A stretch of 64,000 nucleotides of DNA from Pirellulimonas nuda. Lineage in GTDB: Bacteria; Planctomycetota; Planctomycetia; Pirellulales; Lacipirellulaceae. Shown here in pieces: positions 8,304-17,943 of this stretch. The stretch lies in the NCBI RefSeq assembly GCF_007750855.1, contig NZ_CP036291.1, forward strand, positions 3,720,001-3,784,000, in the 5' to 3' direction. Made by a program: the position numbers and the translations under genes. The notes below the pieces were generated by a model. It ran no database searches. It was given only the letters and a program-made list of their open reading frames with translations, and was not told the origin of the DNA. Position 1 is the stretch's first letter, and every line of letters begins with the position of its first letter.

Positions 8304-9746
8304 CTAGTCAAGGTCTTGCAAGAACACGTTCTCGGCCAGCGGGAACTGATGCGAGCGGCTCTCTAGGAAGTGCATGAAGTAACCGGCCGTGTTGGGTAGT
8401 GCTATCAGATCGCCCACCGCAACGCCCGCGAGGAAGTCAAGTTTCCGGAGCAGGATGGCTTCCGACTCGGTGCAATACGCGCCGGTCAAATAGCCCTGCC
8501 CAAATTCGGCGTGGTGGGCGCGGGCGGCGCCCACGGCAGGGACGAGGATCGGATCGACCAAGAAATCGTCGCTGCCGGTACGGCACTGCGTGCGGTTCAT
8601 CGCAAGTCCAACTAGCAAATCGCCGGACTCGTTGCGGCGGCGATGAACAACCCGGGCCACCGTCATGCCGCAGCCCTCAAGCAGGGCCCGGCCGGGCTCG
8701 CATCGGAGCTGAACGCGCCGCTCTGCGAGCGCCGACGCCACCGTCTGGCCATTCGACAGCGGCGACGCCAAGACGGCATCAAGCCAGTGGTCCGAGACTA
8801 GTTCTTGGTAGAACGGATAAACATTCGGCTCGCCGAGCAAGCGACCGCCGTCCACGGTGAGCCCCAGCGTGTGCCCGCGAAAGGTAGCCTCGGCGTACTC
8901 GCCCTGAAGCGTCTGCCGGTGCCGACGCCAAAACGCCTCCCACTGATCGCGGTGCTGGAGGTAGCAGATCGGGATCCCGCCGCCGATGTCCAAGAAGGAG
9001 CAGGGGTGACCCAACCGCCGCGCCCGATCGATCAGCACCAAGGATTGCTCGATGCCGCTGACGCGCTGCGCCGGGTCGTAGCCATCGAGATGAAAATGGA
9101 CGCCTCGGATCGCGAGCCGCTCGGGGGGGTTCTGCTCCGCGACGGCCGCGGCTTCTTCGAGCGGAAAGCCAAAACGGCTGACGAGCCGCCCGCCGGGGCG
9201 CCGAAACCCGCTGACGCGCAGCGCGACCGAGGGGGGGTGGCCGTTGGCCAAGTTGTACAGCAGGCGGAGTTCGTCGTGGTTGTCCAGCGCGATCGTGACC
9301 CGGTGCTGCAGGCACAGGTTCACAAGCGGGGCCTCCTTGATCGCTGCGGTGCAGATCAGCCGTTCCGGGGGCGCCCCGGCGTCGAGAGCCTGCCGCAATT
9401 CTTCGAGGCTCGCGGTATCGACGCCGGCTTGGCGCTCGACACAGGCTTCGACGAACCCGAGGCACTTGTTGGCCTTGCGAGCGAAGAACACCTCCAGGTC
9501 GATCGACCGCCTCGCGCCCACGCCGCGGAGTCGCGCCAGGTTCTCTTCAAAGGTCGCGCGGCAGAGAAGGTTGAGCGGCGATCCCCATTGTTCCACCCAG
9601 GACGGGAGCCGCGGGTCAGAGAGTGTCTCCACCATCCAGGGCTTCAAGGCGCCGTCCAGGGGCGCGACCCCCCGGAGGTTGCGCCTCAACGCTTCGGCGG
9701 ACGGGCCCCGTTCGCCTGCCACGCCAACATCAGGGCCTGCGGTCAT
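8304..9746 (-). CDS. Y4yA-type PLP-dependent decarboxylase-like enzyme
   Basis: 480 residues of the fold-type III (alanine racemase / diaminopimelate decarboxylase) class. FFARKANK places the PLP lysine at K91. HFHLDGYD and FLDIGGGIP give the active-site His and the glycine-rich phosphate loop, and CTESEAIL lies in the C-terminal barrel. Family relatives include rhizobial Y4yA and, more distantly, siderophore decarboxylase SbnH. The ATG at 9746 overlaps the stop of the preceding gene (ATGA), which decides the start; the longer open frame to 10292 only shadows that gene. It is the last gene of a three-gene operon. Substrate not determined. Confidence 0.75.
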   Translation of the reverse strand: MTAGPDVGVAGERGPSAEALRRNLRGVAPLDGALKPWMVETLSDPRLPSWVEQWGSPLNLLCRATFEENLARLRGVGARRSIDLEVFFARKANKCLGFVEACVERQAGVDTASLEELRQALDAGAPPERLICTAAIKEAPLVNLCLQHRVTIALDNHDELRLLYNLANGHPPSVALRVSGFRRPGGRLVSRFGFPLEEAAAVAEQNPPERLAIRGVHFHLDGYDPAQRVSGIEQSLVLIDRARRLGHPCSFLDIGGGIPICYLQHRDQWEAFWRRHRQTLQGEYAEATFRGHTLGLTVDGGRLLGEPNVYPFYQELVSDHWLDAVLASPLSNGQTVASALAERRVQLRCEPGRALLEGCGMTVARVVHRRRNESGDLLVGLAMNRTQCRTGSDDFLVDPILVPAVGAARAHHAEFGQGYLTGAYCTESEAILLRKLDFLAGVAVGDLIALPNTAGYFMHFLESRSHQFPLAENVFLQDLD

Positions 9747-11419
9747 AGATCCAACGCGGGTAGACGCCTGACGAGGTCGACCGCCCACCGGGCGGTCTCT
9801 GGATGAAGCTCTCGGTTGAGGGTGTCCGCTCCGAGGATCCAGCCCTCGGTCGCACGCCCGAACACACGGAGGCGATCGCCCGACGGCAGCGCCGCCCCCA
9901 CGGGTCGTCCTTGACGATCGACCTTGACCCCGCCCGTTTCCGCCGCGAGCGCAAGATAGCCGTTTGCGAGCAGCTTGCCCAACGGCCCCCGCTGCGCGTT
10001 CTGCTCCGGCCCCGCGATAACCGCATGGACCAGCACGCTGGCGTCGAAGCGGTGCGCGCCCCGTTCTACGCGCCAGCCCCGCTCCTGCCTCGTGACGGCG
10101 GGCGCCGGCAAGAACCCGAGGTCCAGACGCCCAGAGCCCACCAGGGCCAGCAGGCGTCGAACGTTCTCCGCCGGGGGACCGAACGCCACCCGCTCCATAA
10201 TCACCGCAAACTGCTTCCACGACGCGCAGCTCGACGATCGCAGCCCACCGTAGCTGACCAGGCGAACGAGTTGCGGATAGCAGCGCCTCCATACTTCGCC
10301 CAGCGCGCTTGCCGGGTCAGGAGGGCGACGCCCGCCGGCGATCGCGCAGGATTGCTCCCAGCACGCCAACGCGTCTTCCGGCGCGGCGGCTTGGCGATCG
10401 AGCCAGGACCGTGCGGCGCCCCCCTCGAGCGGTTCTCGGTCGCCCCGCGCCCAGGCCGCGAAGCTGTCCGCGACGCTCAGGAGCACCGGCCGGATATCCA
10501 CGAGGAAGTCGAGCGAGCCGTGCATCGTCTCTAGTGACGCGAGCCGATCGCAAACGCGTCGCCAGCCGTCCCACTCTCCCCACGCCTGGGCGACGGCGTA
10601 ATCGGGCTTCGCGTACATCGGTCGACCGGACCTGGAGAACGGCGCGATGACGACCGGCTCGCGGCCGCTGGCCCGGTAGCGCCAGACGGCGCCCTCTGGC
10701 TCGAATCGGCCCCCCTGCCCTTCGGTGAGCGCCAGGATGGCGTCGATCGCGGTCAGGGCGAACCCGCGGACAGCGACACGTTGGCCGACCCATCCCTCTG
10801 CGTGACGAGCGATCGACGCGAGCGGCCACACTCCACCGCGCGGCCGCGCGTGGGCGTCGCACCCGTGGCCGGTCGTGACGACCGCCTCGTCGAAGCCGAG
10901 CCGTCTGCCGCCCGCGACGATCTCTACCCGCGACGGCAGCGGCGCAACCGCCGCCACCCGTTGTTGCTCCACCCGGCAGGTGATCCCCGGGGGGAGCTGC
11001 TTGACCAGGGTTGCAAAGCAATCCGACAAGTACGCGCCGACCAGCGACCGTGGTGCGTACACACCGTCCGTGACCTGTGTGTGTCCGCGGCGGTGACACC
11101 AGTCGACGAAACCTAAGCGGCTGGGTCGATCGGCGGAGCTGCATGACCAGGCCGAGACCCGCTTGGCGGGGAAATTCATCCGCAGCCAGGGGGGCTGGCT
11201 CGGCGCGTAGACCGCTCCGGCGCCGGGCGCCTCGGCCGGATCGAAGAAGGTGACGTCCACGGGCTTCCTGCCCGACGCCGAACCGTACGCCGCGGCGACC
11301 GCCTCGAGCGCATGCAGCCCGCGCGGGCCGGCGCCAACGATCGCGATCCGGTAGGGCGCCGTCGCCGCGCTGCTTGGGGGACGTCGCCGGTGACCGGCCA
11401 GGGGCGTGAGCGCCGTCAT
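9743..11419 (-). CDS. FAD/NAD(P)-binding protein (Y4xO-like)
   Basis: 558 residues. A Rossmann dinucleotide site IAIVGAGPRGLHALEAV lies near residue 27, followed by VTFFDPAEAPGAGAVY and LRMNFPAKRVSAW, the pattern of the FAD-NAD(P)-binding family (PF13454 type). A second GxG-like segment occurs in the middle (AVRGFALTAIDAIL). Its start at 11419 lies two bases after the stop of the SbnA-like gene and its stop overlaps the next gene, so all three are co-translated. In staphyloferrin B synthesis SbnA works with NAD-dependent SbnB; whether this flavoprotein plays a similar oxidising part is inference. It could instead be an N-hydroxylase-like enzyme. Confidence 0.65.
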   Translation of the reverse strand: MTALTPLAGHRRRPPSSAATAPYRIAIVGAGPRGLHALEAVAAAYGSASGRKPVDVTFFDPAEAPGAGAVYAPSQPPWLRMNFPAKRVSAWSCSSADRPSRLGFVDWCHRRGHTQVTDGVYAPRSLVGAYLSDCFATLVKQLPPGITCRVEQQRVAAVAPLPSRVEIVAGGRRLGFDEAVVTTGHGCDAHARPRGGVWPLASIARHAEGWVGQRVAVRGFALTAIDAILALTEGQGGRFEPEGAVWRYRASGREPVVIAPFSRSGRPMYAKPDYAVAQAWGEWDGWRRVCDRLASLETMHGSLDFLVDIRPVLLSVADSFAAWARGDREPLEGGAARSWLDRQAAAPEDALACWEQSCAIAGGRRPPDPASALGEVWRRCYPQLVRLVSYGGLRSSSCASWKQFAVIMERVAFGPPAENVRRLLALVGSGRLDLGFLPAPAVTRQERGWRVERGAHRFDASVLVHAVIAGPEQNAQRGPLGKLLANGYLALAAETGGVKVDRQGRPVGAALPSGDRLRVFGRATEGWILGADTLNRELHPETARWAVDLVRRLPALDL

Positions 11420-11421
11420 CG

Positions 11422-12540
11422 TCACCGAGGGGGGTCGGGGAGTTGATCTTCTGCGAGCGCCTTTAGGAGGGTGGGTCTGACCGCCAGCGCACGCTCCACC
11501 CATTGGTCGTCGTAAACGGTATCCAGGTAGCGGGCGCCCGAATCGTGGAGGATCGCGACACACGTTTGTCCCGCCAACTCGGCCTGATGCGATCGGATCG
11601 CCTGGAGGACCCCGCCCCCCGAGCCCCCAGCTAGGTACGCCTCGGTGGCCGCGAGTCGTCGGCAGCCGACCACGCAGTCCAGATCGCTCACTCGGATGAC
11701 CGCGTCGGGCCGGCAGTCGCGGGCCAGAGGGGGCTCGCACCCCGCGCCGAAGCCGGAGATAGAGCGTTCTCCCCGCTTGCCGCCGAAGAGCACGCTGCCG
11801 ATCGCGTCGACCCCGACCACCCGCGTGCGCGGACTTGCGGCGGCGAACGCGTTGATGAACCCGTTGAGCGTCCCGGTGCTGCTGGTGGCGACGTACACCC
11901 GGCCGACGCGTCGGCCGAGCGCGGCGAGTACCTCCGCCGCTGTCCCCGCCTCATGCGAGCGGCAGTTCTCCTGGTTTGCGTACTGGTTGGGCCAGTAGGA
12001 CCCGGGGATGGTTGCGAGCAGCTCCTGGACGCAGGCGAGTCGCGCGGTAAGGAAGTCCCCTCCGACCGGCGACTCCACCAGTCGAACCTCCGCCCCCAGC
12101 GCCCGCATGATCGCCAGGTTCTGCCGCTGCGACCGGGGATCGACGACACAGATAAAGCGGAGCTTGTGGTAGGCGCAGGCCTGGGCCAGGCCGATGCCCA
12201 TGTTTCCAGACGACGACTCGATAACGGTCGCCCTGGAGTCAATCCGACCAGTAGCGAGCGCCTCCTCAATCATCGCCTTCGCCGGTCGATCTTTGGCGCT
12301 CCCCCCCGGGTTGGCCGCCTCGAGCTTCGCATAGAGCTTGATGTTGGAGGCCTCAAGAAACCGTCGTAGACGGACAAGCGGGGTCTGCCCGACGGCCTGG
12401 AGGATCCCATCGGCCGGCTTGCGTTGCGCCAGTCGCGGTGAGACGTGTGCCGAGCCCGCTCGGGGGCGGCTTCGAATGTCAATCAGTCTATTGTGCACCG
12501 CGTATTGCTCCGCAAATGGCCGGGTATCGCCGACCCACAC
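11422..12540 (-). CDS. SbnA-like PLP synthase (cysteine synthase family)
   Basis: 372 residues. DGILQAVGQTPLVRL, then NPGGSAKDRPAKAM with the PLP lysine, SSSGNMGIGLAQ for substrate binding and TSSTGTLNGF as the phosphate loop define the cysteine synthase fold. The wording around QTPLVRL and KDRPAK is closest to SbnA-type N-(2-amino-2-carboxyethyl)-glutamate synthases, which make the precursor of 2,3-diaminopropionate, rather than to CysK. The start is GTG at 12540; an internal start would shorten the N-terminal tail. It is the first gene of the operon with the flavoprotein and the Y4yA-type enzyme. The exact reaction is inference from family resemblance and context. Confidence 0.7.
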   Translation of the reverse strand: MWVGDTRPFAEQYAVHNRLIDIRSRPRAGSAHVSPRLAQRKPADGILQAVGQTPLVRLRRFLEASNIKLYAKLEAANPGGSAKDRPAKAMIEEALATGRIDSRATVIESSSGNMGIGLAQACAYHKLRFICVVDPRSQRQNLAIMRALGAEVRLVESPVGGDFLTARLACVQELLATIPGSYWPNQYANQENCRSHEAGTAAEVLAALGRRVGRVYVATSSTGTLNGFINAFAAASPRTRVVGVDAIGSVLFGGKRGERSISGFGAGCEPPLARDCRPDAVIRVSDLDCVVGCRRLAATEAYLAGGSGGGVLQAIRSHQAELAGQTCVAILHDSGARYLDTVYDDQWVERALAVRPTLLKALAEDQLPDPPR

Positions 12541-12595
12541 AAGGCCCGTGGTGCGGAGCGCGACGCCGCCGGGCTACGAAGCAAATCTTGCGCCG

Positions 12596-13321
12596 CTACC
12601 GATCGGAATCGGAAAGCTGATTGGCCAACCGCCGCGATTGCGGGCTTGTCGAGTGCTCCAGCCGCCGCGTCAACAACGCCGCAGCGCACCACGCCAGGAG
12701 CGCCCAGCCGGCCCCCAGCAGCCATCCGGCGATCACGTCCGTCGGCCAGTGAACGGCCAAGTAGACGCGGCTCAGCCCAACCAGCAACGTAACGCCAACG
12801 GCGACCGCCAGGATGAACAGCTTGGCGTACCGCCCGCGTTGCACGCGCGCAAGCATGGCCCCGAGGGTCAGGTACACCGTCGCGGCCGTCATCGTGTGGC
12901 CGCTGGGGAAGCTCTTCGTGTAGACGTGCGATCCGTGCGGAGCGAGCTGTGGCCGCGGGCGATCGTAGCTCGCCTTGAGAAACATGCAGAGCGCTACCCC
13001 GCTGACGATCACCACGCCAACGTACCCTGCCAGAGCGCTCCTCCCAGAAAGCAGCAGCATGATCACCACGCTGGCCGACAGCAGCACGCAGATGGTCATC
13101 CCTCCCATCGCTGTGCAGTCGCGCATGACTTCCTCGACCCAGCGCGGACCGATCGGGTCGCTAACGTCGTCCGCGTTACGCAGCGCAAGCAGCACACCGC
13201 GATCGAACGTATCGAACGACCCTCGCGCCACACGGCCCGCCAACACGAGGTAGGCCGACAGCAGGCCGACGGCGGCGGCGGCGGCCGTCGTTGCGATCCA
13301 AAGGCGGGCGTCGGGCTTCAT
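12596..13321 (-). CDS. PAP2-superfamily membrane phosphatase
   Basis: 241 residues from ATG at 13321. Motifs in order are KASYDRPRP (C1), SFPSGHTM (C2) and SRVYLAVHWPTDVIAGW (C3), the complete catalytic triad of phosphatidic-acid phosphatase type 2 enzymes, with the essential His in each of C2 and C3. Five or six hydrophobic helices surround them, as in lipid phosphatases and undecaprenyl-pyrophosphatases. Upstream codons to 13450 lack a signal-like sequence and were not included. It sits 56 bases behind the SbnA-like operon start but on its own upstream side. Lipid or pyrophosphate substrate not determined. Confidence 0.8.
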   Translation of the reverse strand: MKPDARLWIATTAAAAAVGLLSAYLVLAGRVARGSFDTFDRGVLLALRNADDVSDPIGPRWVEEVMRDCTAMGGMTICVLLSASVVIMLLLSGRSALAGYVGVVIVSGVALCMFLKASYDRPRPQLAPHGSHVYTKSFPSGHTMTAATVYLTLGAMLARVQRGRYAKLFILAVAVGVTLLVGLSRVYLAVHWPTDVIAGWLLGAGWALLAWCAAALLTRRLEHSTSPQSRRLANQLSDSDR

Positions 13322-13382
13322 CCAGTCGGCGAGGCAGGGGTGACGAGAACCAGGCGGTGCGTGCGGGGGCGGTGCAGTATAG

Positions 13383-13721
13383 TCATGTCGGATGTTTGGC
13401 GGAGAGACCCGCCTGCTTGCAGAACCAGCCGGCGTAGGGCGTGTCGCCAACCCGCCGGCGGTTGTAGTCGGGGGCCCCGTCCTCCCACCACACCGGGCCT
13501 CGCTCGCCGAGCCCTACCTTCGCGGCATGCACCCGGAGTCGGGCTCGGCGTGTCGCCTGCTCGTCCCTGATCGCGCGCCGCACCGCCCTGCGGGCCGACA
13601 TGAGTTCTTCGACCAGCTCCCCTCTTTCTGCTTCGGTTAGGCCGGGCCGGCTTGCTCGCCACAGCACCTGATTGATCACGAAGTAGCGGCCATCAGGGGT
13701 TTTTACAGCAGAATTGCTCAT
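13383..13721 (-). CDS. Small conserved protein of unknown function
   Basis: 112 residues starting MSNSAVKTPDGRYFVINQ, preceded by AAGGA at a good distance, which decides the start (a longer frame to 13847 lacks one). The sequence has LWRASRPGLTEAERGELV, a basic helical centre, and a C-terminal block GERGPVWWEDGAPDYNRR followed by PYAGWF. This LWRAS and VWWxDGxPDxNR combination recurs in small uncharacterised proteins of proteobacteria and planctomycetes. No signal peptide or membrane helix. Function unknown. Confidence 0.7.
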   Translation of the reverse strand: MSNSAVKTPDGRYFVINQVLWRASRPGLTEAERGELVEELMSARRAVRRAIRDEQATRRARLRVHAAKVGLGERGPVWWEDGAPDYNRRRVGDTPYAGWFCKQAGLSAKHPT

Positions 13722-14108
13722 GAGTCGTCCTTCGCGAGCGGCCGGGGTAGATCGTCGTCGGCGCGTCGTGCTCCGGAACAGCGGTTGCTGCGCCAACGAA
13801 CGTCTACGGAGGACTCCTAGCAGTTCTTGCGCCGTCCCAGACGCCACCTTCCCGCGAGCGACAATGACTCCATCCCACCGCTACCACCCAGGGGATCAGG
13901 CGAAATGCGAATGGGGCTCGGGCGACGGCCACCCCGTCGTCCGCAGCCGCTTCACAAACAAGGTTGCACGCAGGAGCGATGGCTCCGGGGTTGAGCGTTG
14001 GCGGAACGACGCCGACCCGGCCTACTCTATCGGTCGCGGGTGGCAATACTGTGCTGAACCCCGGCAGCGAAGGGGAGCCCGAGCGGTGAACTCCAGCGAC
14101 GGTGCAGC

Positions 14109-14846
14109 ATGATTGTTACGAGCGTTGAATCGGGCTGGGAGGTGGTCTTCCAACGATCACATGGGCTACTGGCCGGCCAACTGGCGACGAACTTTCGACT
14201 CGACTTTAGGCCGCACTTTTGGACACAGACGCTCGAGACGATTCTTTCGCACGACGACAACAAGCAGCCGTTCGATGCGCGCCACTACGTAACGGACCTG
14301 GGCGCCCCAAGAGACTTCACGCTCGTGTCGATGGCGTCGCCAGACCGCGTCGCAGAGGCCGAACGGCGGATCATCGACAATCATCGCAAGCACCGCTGGT
14401 GCGGGCTCTTGATGTCGATGCACGTCCAGCACCTGTACGGCGCCGCGGAGGGGATCTCGGCCGAAATGAAGGCCTTGCTCAAAGCAGAGGCGGCTCGTCG
14501 CCGGCGGGTTTTGCGGCAACTCAACCGCAAGGCCCAGCAGCTCGAAGACGCGTACCAGTTGCTGCGTTGGTGCGACCGCTGCTCGCTTATCCTCGCCCGC
14601 AATCGGATCCCCGACATGGGACGACGCATCGAGGTCACGCACGATCTGGGTCGCCAGCGCTACGACCTTTGGCGTCGCGAGGACGACACGGTGTGCGTCG
14701 AACCCTGGCCCTTTGCACCCGACGCGTTCGACGTCGAGCTAGAACTCCGTCGCGCAACCACGCTGGCCTTTAAGAACGACGCGGACCTCCTCCAACACCT
14801 CGACGGAGCAGAGATCGAAGCCCGCACATGGACCTTCCGCAGATAA
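14109..14846 (+). CDS. DUF3891 family protein
   Basis: 245 residues. The early block QRSHGLLAGQLATNF and the later HRKHRWCGLLMSMHVQHLYG, followed by LEDAYQLLRWCDRCSLIL, match DUF3891, a soluble family of about 240-260 residues without an assigned activity. Conserved His and Asp residues in those blocks suggest metal binding, but this is unproven. No partner gene is adjacent; the next downstream sequence is a Fic-like remnant. Confidence 0.75.
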   Translation: MIVTSVESGWEVVFQRSHGLLAGQLATNFRLDFRPHFWTQTLETILSHDDNKQPFDARHYVTDLGAPRDFTLVSMASPDRVAEAERRIIDNHRKHRWCGLLMSMHVQHLYGAAEGISAEMKALLKAEAARRRRVLRQLNRKAQQLEDAYQLLRWCDRCSLILARNRIPDMGRRIEVTHDLGRQRYDLWRREDDTVCVEPWPFAPDAFDVELELRRATTLAFKNDADLLQHLDGAEIEARTWTFRR

Positions 14847-14867
14847 CCCGCCAGTAGCATTCTTGGC

Positions 14868-15032
14868 GTGCTGTCTGCTCGGAACGGGGCGGACAGGTCG
14901 TACGCCAAGCTCGCCAAGTGCTCGGCCGATGCGGCGCTGCGCGACATCCGCGAACCGTTCGAGCGGGGCGTTCTGGTCCCACACCCCGGCCGCGGCCGCA
15001 GCGCCAGCTACCGTCTGGCCCCGCCCGAGAAC
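14868..15032 (+). pseudogene. C-terminal remnant of a Fic-family protein
   Basis: The translation SYAKLAKCSADAALRDI followed by REPFERGVLVPHPGRGR and SASYRLA matches the winged-helix tail found at the end of many Fic proteins (KLxKCSxDTALRDIxxLVERGxL...GGRSTSYRL). The catalytic Fic core with HPFxxGNGR is absent and no start or ribosome site precedes it. It is a 5'-deleted scrap. Confidence 0.5.
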
Positions 15033-16069
15033 ATCGGGGGAGCCGAGGTTGGCGGCCAGGGAGCCCGCCCGGGCGAACATGGGATCGCGACGCGTGCAGT
15101 TGGAGGCGTACCACACCTGCGACCACGACGCCGGTGCGGCCTTCACGTCGCATCTGCCAGTAGCCGGCCGCCGCTTTGGCGCCGAGGGGAGCGGATCACA
15201 GCGTTCCAGACGAGTATCGTGTCGATCGAAGAGGTTCAACGCGAGGCCTCCCACGGTTCACGCCAACGCAACCGGAAGAAAATCACCATGAACTGGACCT
15301 TCATCAAGAAAGACGCAAAACGCGTCTTCCCCGTACCCTACAGGAAATGACTTCGGGGATGGGATCCTAGTTTTGTCCTTTTGTCCCCCTTCCCCGGCGA
15401 GCAAAAATCGGACAAAACCCCGCCGCCATCGCCGAATCGGCGCAATTCTCGCGCATCGGCGTTCGCGTCCCCCGCCGGGTGGACGCCACAGAGTCGTATT
15501 GTCCCGTGCTGGTGGACAGAAGACCCCATCGATCGGACACCTCCTGGACAAAAGGGACGCAAGACTGCTTTGCCGCAACCCAGGCGCGTACCCCGAGCTT
15601 TGGGCCGACACCGACTCACGCCTAGATTGTCTGCAACGGGGTGGCTATTTGCGAGCGAAATCTTGGGCGATGGCTAAGAGGACAAAACAGGCGGCCGTCA
15701 CGCTGGTTGCCGGTTGATCCGCCGGAAGAACGTTCCTCACGTTCGCACTTCCGGCGATCCAGCCGCGGCGCCCCGGTAATGCCACTCGCCGACTCGGACC
15801 AACCTTGCAAGTCGCGGCCATCTGGTTGATTGGCCCAGTGCTTCTCGGCAATGAGTCTCCCCCAAAGGCCACGCAAGCGCAGCATAGGGCTTATCGCGCG
15901 CGCAACCGTCGGCGGGCGCTGGCGCGCCGGCGCCCTTAAGCGTTCGTAATTCCGCACTACTCCGACAGCTAGTCCAACTGACGATCAGTTCGGCTCGAAT
16001 CGCGGCTCTCGGGATCCGAACCGCGGAACGTCAGGTGATGCCAGAAACTCGAAGAACCTTGCTAAGTGC
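15033..16069. other. Non-coding stretch, nothing recognised
   Basis: Open frames here lack ribosome sites, family motifs or protein-like composition. A pyrimidine-rich tract (about 15371-15392) is visible but has no clear role. It is consistent with decayed sequence between gene remnants. Confidence 0.4.
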
Positions 16070-16783
16070 ATGCGAAAGCTACGATTTGTTTGGCTGAGCC
16101 TCATTGTTGCGTCCGCGCTGCCGGTCGGGACGGCGGCGGGACAAGATGCCGGGGCGACGACGGTCGAAGCAGAAGGCTCGCCAACGAACGTTGTACCCCT
16201 CGGGGCCGAATCCGCACCAACGGCTCCGCAACTAATTCGACCGGCCGAGATCACGTCTCAGGCGACGGTGGTTTCGACCAGGCTAGACGTGATCGAGAGT
16301 GAGCTTCGCCCGAATCCGGAGATCGCCTGAATCGCTATGGATTTCTTCGATGACGGCCAGGCGATGGCCGAACTGCGCGGTGACTTGACCGCGCTCGACG
16401 CCGACACCGTGACGGCTCGGCGTCTGGAAGACCAAGGGCGCGAGTGGCGACTGATTGCCGAGAAGTTTGGCCGATGGGAGCACCTGATCGTCAAAGAAGT
16501 CAAGAACTAGACACTCTCGGGAACCACCGCCCGCGTCGAGATCTTGGTCGGAACGGCCTATGACAGCAATCCTCGTGAGGTGCTGGAGATCCTGCTCCGA
16601 ACGGCCCGGGAACACGAATTTCTACTCGAAGAGCCTGAGCCATTCGCGATGATGTTCGGCTTTGGCGAATCGGCGCTCAACTTTCGAATGTTTTGCCACA
16701 CCCATATGGACAAACGCGGGATCGAAACCAGCGATCTACACATCTCCATCCTGGACGCATTGGGCGAAGCCGGAATTGAGATA
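16070..16783 (+). pseudogene. Decayed MscS-like mechanosensitive channel gene
   Basis: One reading frame runs from an intact signal peptide (MRKLRFVWLSLIVASALP) through VSTRLDVIESELRPNPEIA to a TGA at 16328. It continues in frame with DLTALDADTVTARRLEDQ and EWRLIAEKFGRW to a TAG at 16507. After the TAG it reads TLSGTTARVEILVGTAYD, NPREVLEILLRTAREHE and [11 protein letters not shown]. The last part is the soluble C-terminus of MscS; the TAG sits where the family has Trp in NWTLS, a one-base change. The membrane helices that should lie between the two halves are missing, so there is also an internal deletion. The 3' end abuts an IS630 fragment. Confidence 0.7.
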
Positions 16784-17776
16784 CCAACTTGGAGATCGCT
16801 GAGCAGGTGGGCATGGCGCGTCGGCCGGTCGGGGTGTGGCGGAAGCGGTTCGCCGAGGTTCGGCTGGCGGCGATCGAGAAGGACGCCCCGCGGCCCGGCC
16901 GCCCCTGCCCCGAGCGTGACTCGCTGACGCGACGGATCCTCGAAGCCACGACCCAGACCAAGCCGAAGCAGGCCACGCACTGGAGCACCCGCTCGCTTGC
17001 GGCGGAACTGGGGGTGAGCGACGCGCGGGTTGCCCGTGTGTGGCGGGCGCACGGCCTGCAGCCGCACCGGGTCAAGACCTTCAAGGTGTCCAACGACCCC
17101 GACTTCGCCGAGAAGGTGCACGACGTGGTCGGGCTGTACCTCAACCCGCCGGAGCACGCGATCGTGCTGTCGGTCGACGAGAAGACGCAGGTCCAGGCGC
17201 TCGACCGGACGCAGAGGGGGCTGCCGATCCATCCCGCCTCGGCGGATTTGCAACCCGGCCGCTGCGGGACAATGACACACGACTACAAGCGGCACGGCAC
17301 GACGACGCTGTTCGCGGCGCTGAACGTCGCCGAAGGAGTCGTGATCGACAAGTGCATGAAGCGGCATCGTCATCAGGAGTGGATCGCCTTCCTCAAGGAG
17401 ATCGACGCGCGGACCCCGGCGGGGCTCGATCTGCACCTGATTGCCGACCTCCGTCCACAAGAGAACCGGCGCGACGCACAAGCACCCCAATATGCAAAGC
17501 TGGCTGAAGCGTCACCCGCGATTCCACATGCACTTCATCCCCACCAGCAGGCAGCTGGCTGAACCTGGTTGAGAGGTTCTTCGCCGAGCTGACCAACAAG
17601 CGGCTCCGCCGCGGCACATTCCGCAGCGTGCCTCAGTTGATCGAAAAGCGATCAAGCAGTACGTCGAAGATCACAACAACCACGCGAAGGGCCTGAGATG
17701 GACGGCGACCGCAGAGGAGATCCTCGCCAAAGTACGACGCGCCAGGGCTACGCTCGATAAGGTCACGTCTGATTGA
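16784..17776 (+). mobile_element. Degenerate IS630-family element, 5'-truncated
   Basis: Translation starts mid-gene with [18 protein letters not shown] and continues through [16 protein letters not shown] (first catalytic Asp). Near 17445 the frame is lost: LHLIADL should continue into the NYATHKHP-type motif but [15 protein letters not shown] appears in another frame. Further shifts lead to [16 protein letters not shown] and finally NNHAKGLRWTATAEEIL before TGA at 17774-17776. About the first 40 codons are absent and no terminal repeats were found. The element is inactive. Its left edge joins the MscS remnant directly, so truncation and the channel's loss may be linked. Confidence 0.8.
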
Positions 17777-17943
17777 TGCAGTACACTAGCTGGCTTTCGG
17801 CCCCTCTTTTTTCAGACCCGCCCCGCGGCCTCGTCCTCGGGGAGACGCTCGACCTCCGCGTGATACAAACCCATCGCTACCCCCTGGGCGCAGGGAACCA
17901 ACAACGGCGGCATTCTACACGGTGGGAACTGAGGGAGTTATTT

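Noticed and set aside
9747-10292. Longer 662-codon frame upstream of the Y4yA-type gene
   Set aside because: It overlaps the flavoprotein gene in another frame, has no family motifs, and the ATGA overlap at 9743-9746 gives a better start.
12338-13570. 410-codon plus-strand frame over the PAP2 gene
   Set aside because: It is antisense to the SbnA-like and PAP2 genes and has no domain or ribosome site.
15371-15420. Pyrimidine-rich tract considered as a terminator or origin
   Set aside because: No stem precedes it and no origin boxes or replication genes are nearby.
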